From positions 8,077,501 through 8,141,500 of the forward strand of contig NZ_CP073721.1 in NCBI RefSeq assembly GCF_025264685.1: a DNA stretch of 64,000 bases. Direction: 5' to 3'. The translations under genes were made by a program, and so were the position numbers. Source of the DNA: Dactylosporangium roseum (GTDB taxonomy: Bacteria > Actinomycetota > Actinomycetes > Mycobacteriales > Micromonosporaceae). This document shows positions 43,275-52,956 of this stretch, in pieces. Below the pieces are notes generated by a model. The model was not told the origin of the DNA. It did not search any database and saw only the letters and a list, made by a program, of their open reading frames with translations. Positions within the stretch are counted from its first letter, which is position 1, and each line of letters starts with the position of its first letter.

Positions 43275-44417
43275 ATGTTGCTCCATCGGACCTGGCGGAA
43301 GCGGGCTTTCGCCACCACCTTGAGTGCCGCCGCCGCAACCGCCACCGTGCTGGCCGGGCTGCCGGCGCCCGCGCAGGCGGCGGCGCTCACCGGGACCATC
43401 ACGATCACCTCGCCGATCGGCGGAAAGGTCGCCGCCGACACCGCCAAGCAGGTCATCCTGCTCACCGTCGCCGGACAGACGCTCTCCGAGGCACTCGTCA
43501 CCAGCGTCGACCTGGGCGAGGACACCGACTGCCAGGGCATCACCAGCTACGTCGTCACCAGCCCGACGACCATCGCCGTCAAGACGCCCACCGGCGGCTG
43601 CGCGGCCACCTCGCCGGCGTTGACGGCGGGCGACAACATCGTCATCAACTTTGCCGGCTCGAACACACTGACGAAGACCGGCGGGCTGTTCCTGATCAAC
43701 CCGCCGGCCATCGCGGCCCTGTCCGACAAGCCGATCATCGCCGACAACAGCTCACAGCTTCAGACGACGAACCAGGTCCAGCGCTTCGTCACGAACGGCG
43801 GGCAGATCGTGCGGGTGAAGGCGGACAGCACATATGCCTTCGACCCCCGTACGGCTGCCGGCCTCTCCGTCACGTTCAGCGGCAAGCCGGCGACCGAGGT
43901 CAAGGTCTACACCGGCGACGGAACGCAGATCCTGCCGAACACGCCGTCGGCGCCGGCCGCCGGCAACTACATGACGTTCAAGACCCCGATCGGGCTGAAC
44001 GCCAACGACTCCAACATCACGATCACCCAGAACGGCGTGAGCAAGACCTTCACGACGACCGACACCGGAGTGAGCGTGGTCGCCGCGCCCACCGTCAGCA
44101 CGCTGACCGTCACGTCCGGCAAGGCCAGGGGCTCGACGAACACGGTCGTCAACGGCACCGGATTCAGCAAGGTTCTGACCGACTACACGACCGGCGCGAC
44201 GTGGGCGGTCCAGTTCTGCGGCGTCGCCGGCACGGTCACCGCCGTGAACGCCACCGGCACGGCGATCACGGTCACCACCCCGGACGTGACCGACACCAAC
44301 CCCGGCCTCGGCTCGGGGATCTTCGCCGGTACGTGCGGCGTGCGCGTCGTCGACGTCACGAACTCGATCAGCAGCCCGCTCACCCCGGGCAGCTACTTCA
44401 ACTTCCTCGCGGAGTAG
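43275..44417 (+). CDS. Secreted IPT/TIG-like repeat protein
   Basis: The 380-residue protein has a Sec signal peptide (MLLHRTWRKRAF..., cleavage likely after AQA at 35), then Thr/Ser/Asn-rich beta-sandwich sequence with at least two IPT/TIG-like segments: residues 37-130 (TITITSPIGGKVAADTAKQ...) and 265-380 (STLTVTSGKARGSTNTVVNG and ATWAVQFCGVAGTVTAVNA). There is no LPXTG or transmembrane tail, so it is probably released or loosely wall-bound. Cys pairs could form disulfides. Strong promoter and terminator suggest abundant expression; function unknown. Confidence 0.75.
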   Translation: MLLHRTWRKRAFATTLSAAAATATVLAGLPAPAQAAALTGTITITSPIGGKVAADTAKQVILLTVAGQTLSEALVTSVDLGEDTDCQGITSYVVTSPTTIAVKTPTGGCAATSPALTAGDNIVINFAGSNTLTKTGGLFLINPPAIAALSDKPIIADNSSQLQTTNQVQRFVTNGGQIVRVKADSTYAFDPRTAAGLSVTFSGKPATEVKVYTGDGTQILPNTPSAPAAGNYMTFKTPIGLNANDSNITITQNGVSKTFTTTDTGVSVVAAPTVSTLTVTSGKARGSTNTVVNGTGFSKVLTDYTTGATWAVQFCGVAGTVTAVNATGTAITVTTPDVTDTNPGLGSGIFAGTCGVRVVDVTNSISSPLTPGSYFNFLAE

Positions 44418-44454
44418 GCGACCACGAAGAGCCGAGCAGGCGACCACGAAGAAC

Positions 44455-44487
44455 GGCCCGGCACCCTTCGCGTGAAGGGGCCGGGCC
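44455..44487. terminator. Hairpin between the convergent secreted-protein and fbaA genes
   Basis: A 14-bp stem with one bulged A (44455-44469/44474-44487, GGCCCGGC and CCCTTC halves) and a GCGT loop lies between convergent stops. A 13-bp direct repeat (GCGACCACGAAGA) lies just left of it. No T-tract, so it is likely bidirectional 3'-end protection. Confidence 0.65.
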
Positions 44488-44502
44488 GCGGTGCCGTCAG
44501 AC

Positions 44503-45528
<1,026 letters not shown>

Positions 45529-45761
45529 GACGGCGCTCCTTGGCTGTCTGGATCGTGCGGTATGGAGCCGACAGTCACGGCTCCACGCGGACCGCGCTGT
45601 CCTGCACGAAGTATCTCGCAGCGCCCACCGTCCACCGACGCCGGGTGACGGCACGGGGTCGCAATGGGAGGTATTCGTCCAGCTCGGAGGCGAACCGGAC
45701 GATTCAGTCGTACGGTTGAGGGCGGCCGAGGAGGAGCGACGACCACAGGGAGAGTGCGGCG

Positions 45762-45977
45762 ATGACCCAGCCTGACGAGGAACTGGTGACGCTCGATGAC
45801 CGGCTCGACCCCGACACCCGGGACCCTGAGGCGCCACCCGCGGACGCCGCGGAGCAGGCGCTGCCTGCCAACCCCCTGGACCGGCCGGCCACGACACACC
45901 CCATGCCGTGGGAGGCGAACGAATACGACGCCGTCGAGCAGGACCGCGTGGTCGACCTGGACGACGAATACCGGTAG
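45762..45977 (+). CDS. Small acidic conserved hypothetical protein
   Basis: The 71-residue protein is strongly acidic and Pro/Asp-rich, with NPLDRPATTHPMPWEANEYDAVEQDR in its second half, and appears disordered. The ATG at 45762 has AGGGAGAG about 8 bases upstream, supporting expression. It has no recognisable domain. It sits alone between fbaA (divergent) and the PhyH gene (convergent). Confidence 0.65.
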   Translation: MTQPDEELVTLDDRLDPDTRDPEAPPADAAEQALPANPLDRPATTHPMPWEANEYDAVEQDRVVDLDDEYR

Positions 45978-46083
45978 CCGTCGCGGTGCCCAGGGCCGTG
46001 AACCGGTCGGCCGCGGCACCGGACCGCACCACCGGGTCGTCTGTCGAGCCATGGCCGCCTGACACGTGGCCGAGCTGGATCGG

Positions 46084-46959
46084 CTAGGGAATCAGCGGAG
46101 GGTGGTCGGGGTCGAGCAGACCGCGGTCGAGCAGCTCGGTGTAGAGCGGCGTCGTCTCCGGATAGTGGCCCCACGAATGGTCGCCGTCGCTGCCGCCGAC
46201 ACCGCCGAGCAACTGCTGCTGGACCGGGTTGAGCCGCGCCCACCAGGGCTTGCCGGGCAGCGCGCCGACCTCGTCGCGGATGCTGATCCAGCGGTACGTG
46301 TAGCCGAGGAACACGCACTTGCGCGTGATCTTCGAGAGGTTGTCCGAGCGGGCGTGCCAGATCCGCCGGTCGAAGAACACCACGTCGCCGGCGTTGACGG
46401 TGACCTGCCGCGCACCGTCCGGGGTCGGCCACGGCACGTCGCGCTTCGGCGGGCCGGGCAGCCAGTTCGTCTTGTGACTGCCGGGGATCAGGGTCAGGTT
46501 GCCACGACCGGTCCGCGAGACGTCCGACAGCCAGTAGGCGAGCTTCACCGAGAGGCGAGGCCGCGGATCGGTCTCCAGCTCGCGGTTCTGCCGGCCGCCG
46601 TCCTGGTGCCAGTGCCACCAGTCGGGCTTCGGCGCGGTCAGCGGCGGGTGCACGTCGAGGTGCGAGTGGTAGATGTGGATGTTCCATCCGAGGACCGACC
46701 AGACCAGCGGGAACGTCGCGGGATGGTCGATCAGGTCGACGAGTTCCGGGCAGTTGGCCACCGCGCTGAGCAGATGCAGCGAACCGTCGGATGCGCGCGG
46801 GTGCCCGGCGTGGGCGGCGTCGAGCACGGAGGAGTAGTGACGCACCTCGTCGGGGCTGAGGACACCCCGCAACACGAGGTAACCGTCCGTGTCGAACTGT
46901 TCGCGCTGCTCGCTGGTCATCGGTGTCCAGGTCGGCGCGGCCGTCGTCGTGACTGACAT
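46084..46959 (-). CDS. Phytanoyl-CoA-dioxygenase-family (PhyH) oxygenase
   Basis: The 291-residue Fe(II)/2-oxoglutarate enzyme has the metal triad HxD at His118/Asp120 (WHWHQDGG) and a distal His202 (RRIWHARSDN), with the Arg nearby (Arg204 or downstream) for 2-oxoglutarate. PhyH members hydroxylate lipids, ectoine and specialised metabolites. The flanking AmrB/AmrS pair gives no clear substrate. ATG 46959 starts just before the N-terminal VLRGVLSPDEVRH region. Stand-alone transcription is likely: 120 bp separates it from the AmrB gene stop. Confidence 0.85.
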   Translation of the reverse strand: MSVTTTAAPTWTPMTSEQREQFDTDGYLVLRGVLSPDEVRHYSSVLDAAHAGHPRASDGSLHLLSAVANCPELVDLIDHPATFPLVWSVLGWNIHIYHSHLDVHPPLTAPKPDWWHWHQDGGRQNRELETDPRPRLSVKLAYWLSDVSRTGRGNLTLIPGSHKTNWLPGPPKRDVPWPTPDGARQVTVNAGDVVFFDRRIWHARSDNLSKITRKCVFLGYTYRWISIRDEVGALPGKPWWARLNPVQQQLLGGVGGSDGDHSWGHYPETTPLYTELLDRGLLDPDHPPLIP

Positions 46960-47091
46960 GGCCCCGTAATCTCCAAGTTCCGGCGCCGTCCGCAGGCGCC
47001 TCCAACCCACTGACGGGTTCGGGGGACCGCTCCAGCGGTCGTCCGTTCGGCCATGGTCTTCTGGACAGTCCGCGCGCAACGGATGACGCGT

Positions 47092-47862
47092 CTATACCGT
47101 CAGTGACGCCGCCAGGTAGCCGACGACCCGGCCCCGGGGCCCGCCCTCGTCGGCCGAGGTCGCGAGATGGAGGACGGTCGCTGAGCGCCGGTTCGAGGCG
47201 GCCCAGGCGAGCAGGCCGCGCAGCGCGTGCCGGCCGCACGCGTCCCGGGAGCCGATGCGGGTCGGGGAGAGCGCGACGATGGCCGCCACGGTGGCCACGT
47301 CACGCAGCCGCGCCTCCTCCTCGGTGAGGTAGTGCGACAGGTCGGTGCTGCACAGCACAACCGTGTCCGGCCGGCTCACGGCCGCCACCACGGTGGCGAT
47401 GTGCTCCGCTGTGGACTGTCCGATGCAGATCGGCAGCAGCCGCACGTCCGGGAGCTGTTGCAGGAACGGTGCCTGCACCTCGATCGAGTGCTCCGGCGCG
47501 TGTGGCCGGTCGTCGGCGATCGCGAGCCGGCGCGCGACGAGCTCACGCGCGCCGTCGGTGTCGATCGCGATCGGCCCGAGCGGCGTGGCCCAGCGCCCGT
47601 CGGTGGGCACGGCGGCGCCGCGCAGGGGCACACGGTGAGCCGGGCCGAGGACGGCGACCCGGGCGGGCCTGCGGACCATCAGGCGCCGGTAGACGTGCGC
47701 CGCGGTGCGGCCGGACCACCGGTACCCGGCGTGCGGGACGATGTAGGCGTCGGCGCCGTCGGCGGACGGTTCCGGGACCGACGAGAGCAGGTCGTCGACC
47801 ATTGCCTGCAGATGCGACGGCGAGGCCGGGTAGAAGGTGCCGGCCACCGCCGGTCGCCTCAT
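47092..47862 (-). CDS. amrB: AmmeMemoRadiSam system protein B (MEMO1 family)
   Basis: The 256-residue protein is a MEMO1/AmrB homologue: RPAVAGTFYPASPSHL (3-18), PHAGYRWSGRTAAHVYRRL, VLGPAHRVPLRG, HSIEVQAPFLQQL and CSTDLSHY are family motifs, with His and Cys residues at the putative metal site. The cellular role is not settled. ATG 47862 overlaps the AmrS stop (ATGA), so the two proteins are made together. The third usual partner, AmrA (AMMECR1), is not in this window. Confidence 0.9.
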   Translation of the reverse strand: MRRPAVAGTFYPASPSHLQAMVDDLLSSVPEPSADGADAYIVPHAGYRWSGRTAAHVYRRLMVRRPARVAVLGPAHRVPLRGAAVPTDGRWATPLGPIAIDTDGARELVARRLAIADDRPHAPEHSIEVQAPFLQQLPDVRLLPICIGQSTAEHIATVVAAVSRPDTVVLCSTDLSHYLTEEEARLRDVATVAAIVALSPTRIGSRDACGRHALRGLLAWAASNRRSATVLHLATSADEGGPRGRVVGYLAASLTV

Positions 47863-48923
47863 CCGATGCTCACCGGCAGGCGGCGCCGCCCCCACCCACC
47901 GGGCGGTCCGTCGAACACGCCGGGGATGGCATGTCCACAGAGGACGCAGTGACCGTCGTCGGTGAGCTCGTAGGAGCGCAGATCGTACCAGTCGCGGACG
48001 ACGACGGGCGTCGCGCAGCCGGGGCAGCGCGTCGACTGGCCGTCGGGGTCGTGGACGTTGCCGGTGTAGACATACCGCAAACCGGCGTCGAGGGCGATCT
48101 TCCGTGCCCGGGTCAGCGTCTCTGGCGGGGTGCGCGGGACGTCACGCATCTTGAAGTCGGGGTGGAACGCGGAGAAGTGCAGCGGCACGTCGGGTCCGAG
48201 GTGCTCGGCGAACCACGCGCACTGGCGGCGCAGCTCGTCGTCGCTGTCGTTGCGCTCCGGGATCAGCAGCGTCGTCACCTCGAACCAGACGTCGGTGGTC
48301 CGGAGGTACTCCAGGGTGTCGAGCACGGCGCCGAGCCTGGCGAAGGTGATCTTCTCGTAGAACCGGTCGCTGAACGCCTTCAGGTCGATGTTGGCGGCGT
48401 CGATGTGCCGGTAGAACTCCTCCCGCGGCGCCGGGTTCACGTATCCGGCCGACACCGCGACGGCCTTGATCCCGCGGGCCCGGCAGGCGTCGGCGACGTC
48501 CATCGCGTATTCCATGAAGATGACCGGGTCGTTGTAGGTGAACGCGACCGAACGGCAGCCCAGCCGCTGCGCCGCCGCGGCCAGATCCTCCGGCCCGGCC
48601 GAGGCGGCGAGGGTGTCGATCTCGCGGCTCTTCGAGATGTCCCAGTTCTGGCAGAAGCGGCAGCCCAGATTGCAGCCGGCGGTGCCGAACGACAGGACCG
48701 GCGAGCCCGGCAGGAAGTGGTTGAGCGGCTTCTTCTCGATCGGATCGACGCAGAACCCGGACGACCGGCCGTAGGTGGTCAGGACGATCTTGTCGCCGGC
48801 GCGCTCCCGCACGAAGCAGAAGCCGCGTTGCCCCTCGTGGAGGCGGCAGGCCCGTGGGCACACGTCGCATTGCACCCGGCCGTCCTCCAACCGGTGCCAG
48901 TGCGTGGTGGGCACCACTGCCAT
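47859..48923 (-). CDS. amrS: AmmeMemoRadiSam system radical SAM enzyme
   Basis: The 354-residue radical SAM protein has the CX3CX2C cluster (Cys84, Cys88, Cys91 in CNLGCRFC), an N-terminal Cys group (Cys19, 22, 26, 36) and a C-terminal zinc-like CPGC...CVLC. The frame runs upstream to 49079, but ATG 48923 gives MAVVPTTHWHRLEDGRVQCDVCP, the family N-terminus. The reaction is unknown. It is expected to work with AmrB, coded in a 4-bp overlap. Divergent from DedA with 214 bp of intergenic DNA containing no other feature I can name. Confidence 0.9.
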   Translation of the reverse strand: MAVVPTTHWHRLEDGRVQCDVCPRACRLHEGQRGFCFVRERAGDKIVLTTYGRSSGFCVDPIEKKPLNHFLPGSPVLSFGTAGCNLGCRFCQNWDISKSREIDTLAASAGPEDLAAAAQRLGCRSVAFTYNDPVIFMEYAMDVADACRARGIKAVAVSAGYVNPAPREEFYRHIDAANIDLKAFSDRFYEKITFARLGAVLDTLEYLRTTDVWFEVTTLLIPERNDSDDELRRQCAWFAEHLGPDVPLHFSAFHPDFKMRDVPRTPPETLTRARKIALDAGLRYVYTGNVHDPDGQSTRCPGCATPVVVRDWYDLRSYELTDDGHCVLCGHAIPGVFDGPPGGWGRRRLPVSIG

Positions 48924-49137
48924 ACACCGACTGTACGCCCGGAAAAACCAGCGGTACCGGCGAAAGAACCGCGTCTTCGTGACCTCGGGCGCAAACGTGG
49001 CCTTGCCCTGCGCGAGCGGGGGCTGGGCGTCGCCGCGCTCGACCCGCTGGCCGAGAGCGCCGCCGCGGGGCGGGTCCACCAGCCGGTTTTCGCGGTACTC
49101 GCATGTGAAAGCAAGCCGGTGGATCCACGGCTGTAGC

Positions 49138-49917
49138 GTGGCTCACGTACGCTGGTTCGCCGTGGAAGAAAAGACGCGCGCCTTCGGCGACCTGCTCTCC
49201 CTCAACCCGCTTGACGCGAAGGGACTGCTGAGCACGTTCGGCGTGATCGGCGTCTGGGTCATCATGTTCGTGGAGACGGGCCTCCTCGTGGGCTTCTTCT
49301 TCCCCGGAGACTCGTTGCTGTTCCTCGCCGGCGTCGCCTCGTCGCCCGCCGCGACCGACCTGCTGGGCACCCAGCTCAGCCTGCCACAACTGCTCGTCGG
49401 CGCACCGATCTGCGCGATCGTCGGTGCGCAACTGGGCCACTTCCTCGGCGCCCGCTACGGCCGGCAGATGTTCGACCGGCCCAACTCCAAGATCTTCAAG
49501 AAGGCGTACGTCGAGAAGGCCGAGTACTACTTCGCGAAGTTCGGCCCGGCCAAGGCCGTGGTCCTCGCCCGGTTCATCCCGATCGTGCGCACCTTCCTCA
49601 ACCCGGTCGCCGGCGTCGTCGGCATGCCGGCCCGGCAGTTCTTCCTGTGGAACGTCATCGGCGGCATCCTGTGGACCGACGGCATCATCTTCATCGGCTG
49701 GGCGCTGGCGAAGCAGATCCGCGAGCTGATCCCGCCGGAGAAGATCGACACCTATCTGCTGCCGGCGGTGCTGTTCATCGTGCTGCTCTCGGCGATGCCG
49801 ATCTTCATCGAGATCTTCAGGGGCTGGCGGGAGCGCCGCCGCGGTCACGCCGCCGCAGCGGCGCCGGGCGCCCAGGAGGGCACCCGCCGTCCGGGCGCCC
49901 ACCGCGTCCCGGAGTAG
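49138..49917 (+). CDS. DedA/SNARE-associated family membrane protein
   Basis: The 259-residue protein has a DedA core: FVETGLLVGFFFPGDSLLF, the LGHFLGARYGRQ motif, the amphipathic helix KKAYVEKAEYYFAKFG and ARFIPIVRTFLNPVAGVVGM, with about five membrane segments and an Ala/Arg-rich C-tail. DedA proteins help maintain membrane potential and lipid-carrier (undecaprenyl phosphate) recycling. Start is uncertain: GTG 49138 or GTG 49162 (VEEKTRAF), neither with a strong ribosome site. Its position near fbaA mirrors the mycobacterial order. Confidence 0.88.
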   Translation: MAHVRWFAVEEKTRAFGDLLSLNPLDAKGLLSTFGVIGVWVIMFVETGLLVGFFFPGDSLLFLAGVASSPAATDLLGTQLSLPQLLVGAPICAIVGAQLGHFLGARYGRQMFDRPNSKIFKKAYVEKAEYYFAKFGPAKAVVLARFIPIVRTFLNPVAGVVGMPARQFFLWNVIGGILWTDGIIFIGWALAKQIRELIPPEKIDTYLLPAVLFIVLLSAMPIFIEIFRGWRERRRGHAAAAAPGAQEGTRRPGAHRVPE

Positions 49918-50097
49918 TGCCCAGCCGGACCTGATCAACGCCTACCGCAAGATCTGCTCGGGTCCCGGACCACGAACGGCCGGCCTCCGGTGGTGGCGGT
50001 CTCGTCTGTCTCGTCGGTCCTGCCTGTTGACATCGAGCCTGATGGCGGAGAGCCACATGGCGACCTCGCGCACGGCGCGAGCGACTCCGGGTGGCCG

Positions 50098-50754
50098 CTA
50101 CGCGGTGGCGTTCTCGGCGTCCAGCCAGGTCGTAGGCAGTGGCTCGGGGGTGCGGCCGAGCAGCAACGCACGGTACGTCATCCGGGCGGCCTCCTCCAGA
50201 TAGAAGGCGCGCTTGTGGGCCAGCTCGATCGAGTCGGCGATCACCGAGCAGCCGTGGCGGGACAGCACGACGCAGTTGGTGCCGTCGGAGCAGGCCTTGG
50301 CCGCGAGGGTGCCCACCTCGGGGCGGCCGGGCGGGATGAAGGGCATGGTGGCGACCCGCCGCAGGTAGAAGGCGTGGTCGGTGGTGAGGATCTGGATCGG
50401 CGCACCGATCGCGTCGAGCAGCAGGACGGTCTGCGGGTGCAGGTGCACAACCGCGTTGACGTCGGGGCGGGCGCGATAGGTGGCGAGGTGGAGCGCGAGC
50501 TCCGATGACGGCGCGGCCTTGGCGTCGGACGAAGTCCTGTCAAGTGCCGCGCCGTCGCTGATTCGGATCCGAACGAATGAACCGCGGTCGAGTCGGTCGA
50601 GCCATGTCCCGGCCGCGGTTATCCAGCATTCGTCGGCGCCCGGCGCTCGGGCGGAAAGGTTGCCGCCCGAGCCCACCACGAGTCCGGCCTGCACGACCGC
50701 GTGCCCGACGTGGGCGAGTTGATCGCGCAGATCACCGGTCTCGTTGTTCTGCAA
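50098..50754 (-). CDS. Class II aldolase/adducin-domain protein
   Basis: The 218-residue protein has GLVVGSGGNLSAR, the metal-site HLHP, and a distal SRHGCSVIADS, as in fuculose-phosphate aldolase and methylthioribulose-phosphate dehydratase. It probably cleaves or dehydrates a sugar phosphate using Zn2+. The likely start is TTG 50754 (LQNNETGDLRDQLAHVG) because family similarity begins there. It is 4 bp from the ArsR stop, and an ATG or GTG does not fit. Upstream frames cross the ArsR gene and are not credible. Substrate unknown. Confidence 0.78.
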   Translation of the reverse strand: MQNNETGDLRDQLAHVGHAVVQAGLVVGSGGNLSARAPGADECWITAAGTWLDRLDRGSFVRIRISDGAALDRTSSDAKAAPSSELALHLATYRARPDVNAVVHLHPQTVLLLDAIGAPIQILTTDHAFYLRRVATMPFIPPGRPEVGTLAAKACSDGTNCVVLSRHGCSVIADSIELAHKRAFYLEEAARMTYRALLLGRTPEPLPTTWLDAENATA

Positions 50755-50758
50755 GGCC

Positions 50759-51139
50759 TTACCGAGGAGCCTTCTTGGTCGCACGCTTGCGCGGCGGCGT
50801 GAGAAGGTCGGCGATGGTGCCGATCGCGGAGGGCACCAGGCGGTAGAACGCCCACACACCCCGCTTTTCGCGCTCCAGCAGCCCGGCCTCGGTCAGGATT
50901 CGCAGGTGATGGCTCACCGTCGGCTGCGAGAGGCCGAGCGGGGCCGTAAGGTCACAAACACATGCCTCGCCGTCGGGTGCCGACTGGATCAGGCTCAAGA
51001 GCCGGAGTCGGGCCGGGTCGGCAAGTGCCTTCAGGACGCCGGCAAGACGCTCGGCATCGGCGCGGTCAATCGGCTCGCCGGCAAGCGGCGAGATCTGGGG
51101 CAGGGTCATCTCAGCCAGCGCAGTTCCCACGTTTTCCAT
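50759..51139 (-). CDS. ArsR/SmtB-family metal-responsive regulator
   Basis: The 126-residue regulator has the ArsR HTH (LKALADPARLRLLSLIQSA, then LSQPTVSHHLRILTEAGLLEREKRGVWAFYRL) and the alpha-3-type metal site GEACVCDL with Cys60 and Cys62. Because the metal-site core is CVCDL, As(III), Cd(II) or a similar metal are candidate ligands. The basic tail (KRATKKAPR) is unusual. The gene shares a 57-bp spacer with pyrE upstream and runs into the aldolase gene. Confidence 0.88.
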   Translation of the reverse strand: MENVGTALAEMTLPQISPLAGEPIDRADAERLAGVLKALADPARLRLLSLIQSAPDGEACVCDLTAPLGLSQPTVSHHLRILTEAGLLEREKRGVWAFYRLVPSAIGTIADLLTPPRKRATKKAPR

Positions 51140-51155
51140 CCTTCCACCAACACCA

Positions 51156-51189
51156 TCGATCCGCCTGCATATGCGCAGGTCCGAATCGA
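51156..51189. promoter_or_regulatory. Candidate ArsR operator
   Basis: An imperfect palindrome centred on CCTGCATATGCGCAGG (51164-51179), flanked by TCGA on each side (51156 and 51186), lies 17 bp before the ArsR start in the short gap after pyrE. Many ArsR sites contain ATATGCGCA-like cores. The arms CCTGC/GCAGG are exact. Confidence 0.55.
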
Positions 51190-51196
51190 CAATTTT

Positions 51197-51739
51197 TCAG
51201 CCCTGTTGGCCGAGGTCGGCCAACGAAAATACTGAGCGATAGCTCAGCCCCGCGGCGCGAACCGCCTTTTCCGCGCCACGATCGACGATAACGGCCACAC
51301 CGACCACTTCGGCGCCGGCCTCGCGGAGCGCCTCCACGGCCGTGAGGACGCTTCCCCCTGTTGTGGAGGTGTCTTCCACCGCCAGTACGCGTCGGCCGGC
51401 AACGTCGGGTCCCTCGATCCGACGTTGCAGACCATGAGCTTTATCACTCTTTCGGACGACGAACGCGTCGAGCGTCCGCCCACCACGGGCAGCCGCCGCA
51501 TGCAACATCGCGGTGGCCACCGGGTCCGCGCCGAGGGTCAGCCCTCCCACGGCGTCGAACTCCCAATCGTCGACCAGATCCAGCAGAACCCGGCCGACGA
51601 GCGGTGCACCAGCATGGTGCAGCGTCAAGCGACGAAGGTCCACGTACCAGTCGGCAACTTGTCCTGACGACAGCGTCACCCGTCCGCGCACAACGGCGAG
51701 ATCACGCACGAGTTTCAGCAGGTCGTCACGGTCGGTCAT
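51197..51739 (-). CDS. pyrE: Orotate phosphoribosyltransferase
   Basis: The 180-residue type I PRTase has the PRPP motif VLAVEDTSTTGGS (about 115-127), YVDLRRLTLH and the flexible-loop VRKSDKAHGLQRRIEG. It makes OMP from orotate and PRPP. ATG 51739 gives the complete N-terminus MTDRDDLLKLVRDLAV. The gene lies upstream of ArsR and aldolase on the same strand with a 57-bp spacer, so cotranscription is possible. Confidence 0.95.
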   Translation of the reverse strand: MTDRDDLLKLVRDLAVVRGRVTLSSGQVADWYVDLRRLTLHHAGAPLVGRVLLDLVDDWEFDAVGGLTLGADPVATAMLHAAAARGGRTLDAFVVRKSDKAHGLQRRIEGPDVAGRRVLAVEDTSTTGGSVLTAVEALREAGAEVVGVAVIVDRGAEKAVRAAGLSYRSVFSLADLGQQG

Positions 51740-52136
51740 GACCGAAAGCGTACGCGCTCAAACGCCTCGGCGAATCGATGACCCGCACTCTCGCACCAAT
51801 TTAGGTCCGTCAAGTGGACGAGGAGGAATACGAAGGTGATCGCAGCGATCACCGCGAGTGACACGAGGGGTGACGGTGACGGGGGATTTTGACGCACCGA
51901 TGCACCCTTTTCTCACCGTGGATGATCTCGGCGACAAGCCGGTCACACTGCGTTGACCTGCGGAAATACGGAGGCGATCGATCCAGCCGGCGCCAGGGCC
52001 GGGATCGGCGGCGCCGGCCGGGGAGGTTACCGGAGGACGTGATCACAATCATGCTCAATACACAGGAAACTCAATGCTTGCTGTACCCCACGTATCTGCC
52101 CAGGTGGAGGAGGGTGTGCGCCGGGTGGAGGAGAGC
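51740..52136. other. 397-bp gene-free gap between pyrE and the SDR gene
   Basis: No credible gene, RNA or terminator found. It contains a 17-bp palindrome GTGATCGCAGCGATCAC (51836-51852) about 97 bp upstream of pyrE, which could be an operator or nucleoid-protein site, and a small GC-rich hairpin near 52000. The pyrE promoter should lie in the first 100 bp. The 474-nt frame at 51889-52362 is rejected as non-coding. Confidence 0.5.
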
Positions 52137-52925
52137 TCAGTGCTCCGCACGGCCGATGCGACCGCGGGTGCCCTTGGAGACCCGGTGCACCAGCCCGCGT
52201 GGGGCATGCCGGACGGCGAAGGTCGTCAGCTTGTACTTCCAGCCGGGCACGCTGACCATCTTGCCCTTCCGCAGGTCCCGCAGCCCGACCCGGACGACGT
52301 CCCGCGCGTCCATCCACAGCCACTCGGGGGTCTTCGACGTGTCGATCTCGGCCCGCTGGTGAAACTCGGTGCGCGTGTACCCCGGGCACAGCGCCATCAC
52401 GCGCACGCCCATGCGGCGCACCAGTTGTGCCTGCGACTCGCTGAAGTTGGTCACCCAGGCCTTGCTCGCCGGATACGTCGAGCCGGGCATCAGCGCCGCG
52501 AAGCCGGACACCGACGAGACGTTGACGATGTCACCCCGGCCGCGGGCGGTCATCATCGGCAGGGCCGCCAGGGTCAGGCGCATGACCGCGTGGACGTTGA
52601 TCCGGAGGAGCAGCTCCTCGAGCTCGACGGTCGAGCGCGGGAACGACCGGTTGAGACCCATCCCGGCGTTGTTGACCAGAAGGTCGACGGGCCGCTCCTG
52701 GTCGGTGAGACGTTCGGCGACGGCGTCACACCCGGCCGGGGTGGAGAGGTCCGCCGGCAGGGCGGCGACGTCGACGGCGGAGAGCTCCCGCGCCATGCCT
52801 TTCAGCCGCTCTTCGTCCCGGGCGACGATGATGAGGTCGTACCCTTCGGCGGCCAGTTCCCGCGCGAAGGCGGCCCCGATGCCGGCGGTGGCCCCGGTGA
52901 CAAGCGCGGTTCGCCGTTCGGTCAC
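52137..52925 (-). CDS. Short-chain dehydrogenase/reductase
   Basis: The 262-residue classical SDR has the cofactor motif TGATAGIGAA (9-18), VNNAGMG, catalytic NVSSVSG and YPASKAW (Tyr/Lys), with CPGYTRTEF downstream. The Arg in ARDEE (residues about 35-39) after strand beta2 suggests NADP preference. Substrate unknown. ATG or GTG near 52925 gives MTERRTALVTGATAGIGAA. The C-terminal basic stretch (RGRIGRAEH) is longer than the minimal SDR and may be membrane-associated. Stand-alone gene. Confidence 0.9.
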   Translation of the reverse strand: MTERRTALVTGATAGIGAAFARELAAEGYDLIIVARDEERLKGMARELSAVDVAALPADLSTPAGCDAVAERLTDQERPVDLLVNNAGMGLNRSFPRSTVELEELLLRINVHAVMRLTLAALPMMTARGRGDIVNVSSVSGFAALMPGSTYPASKAWVTNFSESQAQLVRRMGVRVMALCPGYTRTEFHQRAEIDTSKTPEWLWMDARDVVRVGLRDLRKGKMVSVPGWKYKLTTFAVRHAPRGLVHRVSKGTRGRIGRAEH

Positions 52926-52956
52926 GGCGGCAATCTACTCCTGTTCAGCCCAAAAA

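Noticed and set aside
51889..52362. 157-codon plus-strand frame
   Set aside because: Runs through the gap and into the antisense of the SDR gene; no codon bias or ribosome site.
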